In this document: positions 59,089 to 64,000 of the stretch, one piece after another
Position numbering within the stretch: the first letter of the stretch is position 1
How the letters are laid out: each line of letters begins with the position of its first letter
NCBI RefSeq assembly: GCF_049860565.1
Contig: NZ_CP172056.1
Coordinates: 1,054,001 to 1,118,000, forward strand
Reading direction: 5' to 3'
DNA length: 64,000 bases
Origin: Desulfitobacterium_A nosdiversum
GTDB taxonomy: Bacteria; Bacillota; Desulfitobacteriia; Desulfitobacteriales; Desulfitobacteriaceae
Notes under the pieces: model-generated
Databases searched by the model: none
Told to the model about the DNA's origin: nothing
Seen by the model: the letters and a program-made list of their open reading frames with translations, nothing else
Translations under genes and position numbers: made by a program

Positions 59089-60174
59089 TTATCCAGCTCT
59101 GTTGTATTTTACGGATAGGATGTAACGTGAATTGTCTTGGAGAAGATCAACAATCCATTCACGTTCTACCGGAATTCCCCCAGCATCCATTATGATTCGA
59201 ATTCGAGGACGGGTGAGATTGGGATATGAATAATGAAGAACAATTCCAGTTTCACCGCTGTTTAAGGTGACTAGCGAATCAGCAGGGTAGAATTGAATCG
59301 TATGTAAGAAAGTCTCTATTACCTCTGGCGAGAAATGCGTTTCGGAGCCTTTAAGCAGGATTTCGATTGCGTGATAGGGTGGAAGTCCGGCATGATAAGG
59401 CCGATCGGTAATCAAAGCTTCATAGACGTCAGCAACTGCCACGATTTGAGCAGAGGGTGAAATTTCGTGATTAGCTAAACCCTGTGGATAACCAGTTCCG
59501 TTCCAACGTTCATGGTGCTGAAGAATTGTAGAGATAACACTTTCCGGTAAAATAAGCCCAGTAGTTCGCTGTACACCGAGTGTGGGATGGGACTGTATGA
59601 TTTTGAATTCTTCTAAGGTAAGTGCTTCGGGCTTGTTTAGGATTTTATCCGGTAAATTTAACTTGCCAATATCGTGGAGCAAGGCACCGAAAACAAGTCG
59701 GCGTAACTTTTCTCCCTTGTAATTAAACTCTTTTCCAATCATAAAAGAAAGAAAAGCGACGTTAATGGAATGCCGGTAGGTCACGCTGTCTGATGTGTAT
59801 AATAGTTTGAAGTCAGAAGAAATTCCCGGATGAACGAATAAATGCTCTAGAAGAGTATCAATAAATGAAATGGCTTTAAGCATCAGTTGGGGTTTAAAAA
59901 GATCCATTTCGAGAAAAATGCGTGAAAGCCAGGGCGAAATTCGTGGATAGTTAATGAGTATAGAAGAGTCGGGATGTTCTGTGATTGGGTTCGCAGCATC
60001 CGGCCATTCATAATAAAGACTATTAACGGGCTGACGATTAAAATAAGAAGCAAGTGAAGGAGTCACTACCTGCCCTTTGCCGACAAGAAGATTTCCCTGA
60101 TGATCAAAATAATCCTGGGAGGCGAATTCTCCGCCTTTAAATCTGTGATTGACGGGTTTTAAAACAAATTGCAT
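59089..60174 (-). CDS. HD-GYP domain protein (probable c-di-GMP phosphodiesterase)
   Basis: This 361-residue protein has an uncharacterised N-terminal region (about 1-140) and an HD-GYP domain (about 150-310) with SVTYRHSINVAFLS, LLHDIGKLNLPDKILNKP and ILQHHERWNGTGYPQGL, the diagnostic GYP. HD-GYP enzymes hydrolyse cyclic di-GMP to pGpG or GMP. The C-terminus (LVTLNSGETGIVLHYSYPN) resembles the DUF3391-like extension seen in others. ATG at 60174 has GGAGG 8 nt upstream; an ATG five codons earlier overlaps that site. Convergent with the chemoreceptor gene. Confidence 0.92.
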   Translation of the reverse strand: MQFVLKPVNHRFKGGEFASQDYFDHQGNLLVGKGQVVTPSLASYFNRQPVNSLYYEWPDAANPITEHPDSSILINYPRISPWLSRIFLEMDLFKPQLMLKAISFIDTLLEHLFVHPGISSDFKLLYTSDSVTYRHSINVAFLSFMIGKEFNYKGEKLRRLVFGALLHDIGKLNLPDKILNKPEALTLEEFKIIQSHPTLGVQRTTGLILPESVISTILQHHERWNGTGYPQGLANHEISPSAQIVAVADVYEALITDRPYHAGLPPYHAIEILLKGSETHFSPEVIETFLHTIQFYPADSLVTLNSGETGIVLHYSYPNLTRPRIRIIMDAGGIPVEREWIVDLLQDNSRYILSVKYNRAG

Positions 60175-60358
60175 TTTTAACGCCTCCATCGAGCAAAGTA
60201 GTGGAAATAATATTTAGTTCTCCACGAAGAACGAAATATCCTTTTTTTGCCTGTGAAAAAATGGTAAATTTATGTTGCCGGACTGACCTCTTTAAGTTCT
60301 GCATAGAGTAAAAGGGAAAGTTAAAGGTTTAAAATTAGAAATGAAATAAATAAAACCA

Positions 60359-60388
60359 TTTGACCTTAACTGACCTTTGTACTAAAAT
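60359..60388 (+). promoter_or_regulatory. clpP promoter with a CtsR-like heptad repeat
   Basis: TTTGACC-TTA-ACTGACC (60359-60375) is the reverse form of the CtsR operator GGTCAAA-NAN-GGTCAAA, one heptad exact and the other with two changes. It overlaps the -35 TTGACC (60360-60365), and TAAAAT (60383-60388) follows after 17 nt. Heat- or stress-inducible derepression is predicted. Confidence 0.7.
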
Positions 60389-60460
60389 AGGATTATCAGG
60401 AAAGGATATAGAAATATGCCAGAGTAAAAGTATACTAAATGGGATTAAGGAGGATTCATT

Positions 60461-61075
60461 ATGGGGTATCTAGTACCAATGGTCATTGAACAAACCAATC
60501 GTGGAGAGCGGTCTTATGATATTTATTCCAGACTGCTGAAGGATCGTATTATCTTTCTTGGAGGGGCAATTGATGATGATGTTGCCAATCTTGTTGTTGC
60601 TCAGCTTTTATTCCTAGAAGCAGAGGATCCGGAAAAAGATATATTCCTTTATATTAATAGTCCTGGAGGATCAATTAGTGCAGGAATGGCGATCTATGAT
60701 ACAATGCAGTATATTCGTCCTGATGTGCATACGATTTGTATCGGGTTAGCTGCTAGTATGGGAGCTTTCCTTTTGGCAGCCGGGGCAAAAGGAAAAAGAA
60801 GTGCCTTGCCGAATTCCGAAATTTTAATTCACCAACCTCTGATCGGCGGTCAAGGAATTTCCGGGCAAGCTACGGAAGTTGAAATCCATGCTAAGCACTT
60901 GCTCTATGTACGGGAAAGAATGAACCGAATTTTGGCAGAACGCACGGGTCAATCGATTGAAAGAATTGCTGCAGATACAGACCGCGACCATTATATGACT
61001 GCTGATGAGGCCAAAGAATATGGCCTTATTGATGAAGTTTTCGAAAAGATTGCTGATCTGGAAGAAAAGAAATAA
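60461..61075 (+). CDS. clpP: ATP-dependent Clp protease proteolytic subunit ClpP
   Basis: This is the serine protease barrel of the Clp system, working with ClpC/ClpX to remove misfolded proteins. The catalytic triad is Ser99 (GLAASMGAF), His124 (ILIHQPL) and an Asp near 173 (DTDRDH). The N-terminus MVIEQTNRGERSYDIYSRL and the C-terminal DHYMTADEAKEYGLIDEV are standard. At 204 residues it is full length. AGGAGG precedes the ATG. No clpX follows within the window, unlike in many Firmicutes; the next gene on this strand is galU. Confidence 0.96.
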   Translation: MGYLVPMVIEQTNRGERSYDIYSRLLKDRIIFLGGAIDDDVANLVVAQLLFLEAEDPEKDIFLYINSPGGSISAGMAIYDTMQYIRPDVHTICIGLAASMGAFLLAAGAKGKRSALPNSEILIHQPLIGGQGISGQATEVEIHAKHLLYVRERMNRILAERTGQSIERIAADTDRDHYMTADEAKEYGLIDEVFEKIADLEEKK

Positions 61076-61105
61076 GGTAACGTATATAGAGTAACGTAAA
61101 TATTG

Positions 61106-61147
61106 AGAAGGCTGTCCAATTTAGGTAAACTGGAGCAGCCTTCTTTT
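61106..61147 (+). terminator. intrinsic terminator after clpP
   Basis: GAAGGCTG (61107-61114) pairs with CAGCCTTC (61136-61143), with extra pairing of TCCA/TGGA beyond a bulge, followed by TTTT. Confidence 0.8.
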
Positions 61148-61161
61148 ATGTACGTAAGCCG

Positions 61162-61587
61162 CTAGGCCTCTAGGCTATCATGAATGATCTCAAATCCTAA
61201 ACCTGCCAGAAACCATTCGGGTGCCATTCGTAATGTAATCCAGCCGTTGATATTCAAAGGATCGCGATAAACCCAGGGGCAGGAGCCGAGAATAAGACTC
61301 AAGATCCAGCCGCTTAGATATTCTATACCCCAGATAAGCGTAAGGTAGATAAAACCTCTAATCCACCATGGCTGGAATTTGATTTTATGATGAATAGGTT
61401 CGAGGAAGACGGCTAAACCGTAGATTGGCAACATTACTAAAAATGTAAAACCATGCATGCTCCAATCCCCTCGAAGAAGAGAAGCAAGGCCGGTATATAT
61501 AACTTCTAGGGTTAACCCAAGAAAGCCATAAATCAGAAAGCGTACTCCGCGATGACGTGATAATGAAGAAATACGGACCTCCATCAT
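61162..61587 (-). CDS. putative membrane protein, CmpB-like ABC-transporter permease family
   Basis: This 141-residue protein has about four hydrophobic helices (near residues 16-36, 45-63, 73-98 and 118-135). Motifs FLIYGFLGLTLEVIYTGL, LPIYGLAVFLEP, WGIEYLSGWIL and PLNINGWITLRMAPEW are the pattern of the PF06541 putative ABC transporter permease group. The transport role is not demonstrated, and there is no ATPase gene next to it. It lies between clpP and galU on the opposite strand. Confidence 0.75.
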   Translation of the reverse strand: MMEVRISSLSRHRGVRFLIYGFLGLTLEVIYTGLASLLRGDWSMHGFTFLVMLPIYGLAVFLEPIHHKIKFQPWWIRGFIYLTLIWGIEYLSGWILSLILGSCPWVYRDPLNINGWITLRMAPEWFLAGLGFEIIHDSLEA

Positions 61588-61728
61588 ATAAACTTCACCT
61601 CTAGTATATAAATGGATAAAATTTAACTTGTTTTAGTATGGATGAAGCTTATAGCATCATATACATTTTTCGGGATACTCAATTAAATATGATATACTAA
61701 AAAGTAAATTGTAGTGAGGAGAGAATTA

Positions 61729-62613
61729 ATGATGCGGAGAATCCGAAAAGCTGTTATTCCGGCCGCCGGTTTAGGTACTCGCTTTTTACCGGCAACAAAA
61801 GCCCAACCTAAAGAAATGCTGCCGATTGTTGACAAACCTACAATTCAATACATAGTAGAAGAAGCGGTTAGTTCAGGTATAGAAGATATTATAATTGTTA
61901 CAGGACGCAACAAACGTGCTATTGAAGATCATTTCGATCGATCCGTCGAATTAGAGAGCTTCCTTGAAAAAGGCGGAAAAGAAGATCTGCTGGATATGGT
62001 TCAAGACATCGCCCGTTTAGTCGATATTTACTATGTCCGCCAGAAGGAAGCACTAGGCTTGGGTCATGCAATTTATTGTGCCCGTAAATTTATCGGAGAT
62101 GAGCCTTTCGCTGTTCTTCTGGGGGATGACGTCATATATTCGGAAGTTCCGTGCCTTCGTCAAATGCTTAATCACTATGAACGCTATGGAGCAAGCATGG
62201 TAGGTGTTCAGAAAGTTCCGCTTGAGGAGACATCAAAGTACGGAATCGTTGACGGTACCCAATTTGGGGATCGATTATATCGTGCAAATGATTTTGTAGA
62301 AAAACCGCAGCCTGAAGATGCACCGCAATCTCGCTTGGCGATTATGGGGCGTTATCTTTTAAATCCGGAAATTTTTGATATACTTGAACGCCTTCAGCCC
62401 GGTAAGGGAGGAGAAATCCAACTTACCGACGGTATTCAGGAACTTGGGAAGATTCAGGAGATCTTAGCCTACGATTTTGAGGGGCAAAGATATGACGTTG
62501 GCGATAAGCTGGGGTTTGTGCAGGCTACAATTGAATATGCTTTGCGCCGAAAAGAACTGTCTGAGGATTTGACGACTTATCTTAGGAATTTGGTGAATAC
62601 GAACTTATCTTAG
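61729..62613 (+). CDS. galU: UTP-glucose-1-phosphate uridylyltransferase GalU
   Basis: This enzyme makes UDP-glucose from UTP and glucose-1-phosphate, supplying glycolipid and envelope polysaccharide synthesis, including the glycosyltransferase at 965. The nucleotide-binding motif is AAGLGTRFLPATKAQPKEML at about residues 13-32, with PTIQYIVEEAVSSGI and the catalytic GDDVI region near 135; GRYLLNPEIFDILE lies in the C-terminal half. ATG at 61729 follows GAGGAG by about 8 nt. The length is 294 residues. It is a single gene followed by a long non-coding stretch. Confidence 0.95.
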   Translation: MMRRIRKAVIPAAGLGTRFLPATKAQPKEMLPIVDKPTIQYIVEEAVSSGIEDIIIVTGRNKRAIEDHFDRSVELESFLEKGGKEDLLDMVQDIARLVDIYYVRQKEALGLGHAIYCARKFIGDEPFAVLLGDDVIYSEVPCLRQMLNHYERYGASMVGVQKVPLEETSKYGIVDGTQFGDRLYRANDFVEKPQPEDAPQSRLAIMGRYLLNPEIFDILERLQPGKGGEIQLTDGIQELGKIQEILAYDFEGQRYDVGDKLGFVQATIEYALRRKELSEDLTTYLRNLVNTNLS

Positions 62614-62645
62614 AAATTAGAGACGCATGAATGCAGGCATCTGGG

Positions 62646-62869
62646 GAGAGTTGCGATTACAGCTGCTCCGGCCGGGCGCTCGCAGAGCAAACTAACGGCT
62701 CAAACTGCCGGATGAATGCGGGCGGGGTTCGGCGCCAGAATCGGCGTCCTGCCTCTGTTGGCGCCCGTGCCCATCCATGGGCACGCCCCGCTGATGCAAG
62801 CGCAGTTTGAGCCGAGTTTGCTGGCTGCTCGCTTAAAGGCCTCCGCATCTGTACTCGCAACTCTCTAGG
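62646..62869. repeat. GC-rich palindromic element A (possible structured RNA or MITE)
   Basis: A 220-bp non-coding element bounded by GAGAGTTGCGATTACAG (62648-62664) and its near-complement CTGTACTCGCAACTCTC (62850-62866), differing at one position. A second nested pair is CTAACGGCTCAAACTGC and GCAGTTTGAGCC around 62692-62708 and 62801-62812, and a central GCCCATCCATGGGC lies near 62769-62782. It is visibly richer in G+C than its neighbours, suggesting foreign origin. A 98-codon minus-strand frame (62657-62953) spans it, but is low-complexity and unconvincing as a gene. Confidence 0.6.
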
Positions 62870-62975
62870 TCGCTTCATCGGTCCCTCTTGCATGTCTTGC
62901 TTCATAGTTCTGGAGGCGGCGTGCGCATTCTGCACCCAAGGCCGCTGATTCAAGCTTTATAAGCAAGAAATACCC

Positions 62976-63203
62976 GGAAGTGGATTTTGATTTACAAGAG
63001 TGAACGACTAAAGCAAGCAGCTACCAGCCTTAGGCAGTGACGACTTCACGAAAGCAAAGGGTTGCGCATAGGATGTGCGCAACCGCCAACAGAGTCAGGA
63101 GACGATTTTGGCGGGGACCCGCGACCCCAAATAAGGAGTCAGTGCCTTAGGCTGGATCTGCGAAGCGTCCGGAGTGAACGGATGTAAATCAAAATCCACC
63201 TCC
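62976..63203. repeat. palindromic element B with long terminal inverted repeats (possible structured RNA or MITE)
   Basis: GTGGATTTTGATTTACA (62980-62996) and its exact complement TGTAAATCAAAATCCAC (63183-63199) close a 200-bp interval. Inside, CCAGCCTTAGGCAGTGAC (63024-63041) pairs with GTCAGTGCCTTAGGCTGG (63138-63155; two mismatches), and two hairpins lie in the centre: GGTTGCGCA/TGCGCAACC (63060-63084) and CGCCAA/TTGGCG (63085-63113). The nested plan is that of a multibranched RNA or folded MITE. No reading frame is convincing. The remaining 63204-63478 shows only AT-rich sequence. Confidence 0.6.
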
Positions 63204-63478
63204 CCCAGAGAAATTCTTAATATTCAACTGAATTTCCACACATATTTTCAGGAGAAAAGCTTCTTTTCTTAATCGAAAAGCAAACTTTTCTCTTTCTTTT
63301 TTTCTTGAATGCTGTTTAATTTGCACGAAGATAGGGAATACAAGGGCACTCTATGACAGATTGGACAAGCTCGGGACGGAAAAAGGTTCATATAATTCAG
63401 GAAAAGTGACACGATTTCCCTCAAGTAATTGGTAATATATGGGTGAAATAATATTTCAAATTTAAAGGAGGGAGATTC

Positions 63479-64000
63479 ATGGAATTTGACCAAAGGAAAG
63501 TGCTCACTCTGGCAGGAACTCTCGTTCTGGCCGGTGCTGTCGTTGTCGGCGGAATTTATGGACCGAGTGCCTGGAAGGTCTTTATGAATAAGACTGCTTC
63601 AGGCGATCAAGTCGTTGTCCAGACGCCACCTGTGGATAATGCTAATGCGACCCAAGGTGGCGCTAATGGCAATTCTTCAGCGAAGTCCGGATCGCCAGGA
63701 GCAAGTCCAGCGGCTTCAGTAACGAATCCGCCGGGTATTAATGTTACTCCGCAAGGAGATGTTTCAGGGCCAAAGAAATATAAAGAGCCTGACACGAAAG
63801 AAATATCGCTTGCCCCGTCAATCGAGGGATTTTTCGGGGAAAGCGGGCTCAGTGACAACACAAGGGATCTTGTGTTTAGTACTGCTTGGAATATTCATCA
63901 ATATGTCGATGGATATCTGTTTGGTCCAAATGCCGGGCCGCAAATGAACGAGCAGGATATTGAAAAGTACATCGTTTTTCATAAAAAAGTTTTGGAAAGT
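63479..64000 (+). CDS. membrane-anchored or secreted protein of unknown function (3'-truncated by window edge)
   Basis: A frame of 174 codons runs from ATG 63479 off the end of the window without a stop. AAAGGAGGGAG ends 4 nt before it, an unusually strong Shine-Dalgarno. Residues 8-30 form a hydrophobic signal anchor (VLTLAGTLVLAGAVVVGGIY), followed by a 60-residue Ser/Gly/Pro/Asn-rich linker, then a more globular part beginning near KEISLAPSIEGFFGESG and DNTRDLVFSTAWNIHQYVDG. The plan is that of an envelope protein with an extracytoplasmic domain. I do not recognise the family. Confidence 0.75.
   Translation, partial: MEFDQRKVLTLAGTLVLAGAVVVGGIYGPSAWKVFMNKTASGDQVVVQTPPVDNANATQGGANGNSSAKSGSPGASPAASVTNPPGINVTPQGDVSGPKKYKEPDTKEISLAPSIEGFFGESGLSDNTRDLVFSTAWNIHQYVDGYLFGPNAGPQMNEQDIEKYIVFHKKVLES

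Noticed and set aside
62657..62953. 98-codon minus-strand frame in the GC-rich element
   Set aside because: Low-complexity Arg/Ala-rich product across a palindrome, no ribosome site; high G+C gives chance open frames.
1..64000. CRISPR arrays, tRNA or rRNA genes, prophage or defence islands
   Set aside because: No regularly spaced repeats, no cloverleaf or rRNA sequence, and no structural phage or defence genes were recognised by eye.

Overview
The window looks like chromosomal DNA from a spore-forming anaerobic Firmicute of the Desulfosporosinus/Desulfitobacterium (Peptococcaceae) type. The reasons are a gerBAC germination operon and two YjcZ-like sporulation micropeptides; anaerobe enzymes (reverse rubrerythrin, hybrid cluster protein); an LL-diaminopimelate aminotransferase; abundant T-box/S-box/purine riboswitch control; strong Gram-positive Shine-Dalgarno sites; and CtsR- and PerR-like operators. 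The genus is inferred from overall flavour, not from a marker gene. I recognised no tRNA, rRNA, CRISPR array, prophage or defence island.

Layout. 1-6.6 kb: the end of queE, a small zinc-ribbon membrane protein, a diacylglycerol-glucosyltransferase-type enzyme, a structured repeat, ftsH, a MarR regulator and cardiolipin synthase. 6.6-10.7 kb: a serine T-box with two terminator modules, then serC-serA-DUF1015. 10.7-13.1 kb: a SAM riboswitch, an IS200/IS605-like remnant, a second copy of the structured repeat, metA and an HD-domain gene. 13.1-17.1 kb: gerB-gerA-gerC on the minus strand. 17.2-23.4 kb: ubiX-like, GltD-like, reverse rubrerythrin behind a PerR-like box, a group II intron sitting exactly after the rubrerythrin terminator, and dapL. 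23.5-34.3 kb: a nitrate/sulfonate-type ABC transporter, a PAS-GGDEF protein, a tryptophan T-box with trpXYZ-type ABC transporter, a polar amino acid ABC transporter and hisC. 34.3-43.7 kb: plsC, an orphan sensor kinase, a tandem guanine-PRPP riboswitch, an NCS2 purine permease and a molybdenum hydroxylase (xanthine dehydrogenase-like) cluster with yqeC and mocA-like genes. 43.8-50.6 kb: NlpC/P60, hcp, an MFS exporter, a polysaccharide deacetylase, an aldehyde dehydrogenase and two micropeptides. 50.7-59.1 kb: an MBL-fold hydrolase, two DUF445 proteins, a FadR-type regulator, a 25-bp perfect operator palindrome, glcD-glcF and a soluble chemoreceptor-like protein. 59-64 kb: HD-GYP, clpP with a CtsR-like box, a CmpB-like membrane protein, galU, two large hairpin-bounded non-coding elements and the start of an anchored secreted protein.

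How the parts work together. The strongest theme is RNA-level metabolic control: serine synthesis (Ser T-box), methionine synthesis (S-box), tryptophan import (Trp T-box) and purine import (guanine plus PRPP aptamers). The purine permease is followed by a Mo-hydroxylase set whose accessory genes suggest a selenium-dependent purine hydroxylase. The glc region couples a predicted FadR-type repressor, its likely operator, a two-subunit 2-hydroxyacid dehydrogenase and a cytoplasmic receptor with a diacid-recognition-like domain.

The least explained sequence is non-coding: a repeat family with inverted ends at 2.1-2.6 kb and 11.35-11.56 kb, and two palindromic elements at 62.6-63.2 kb.
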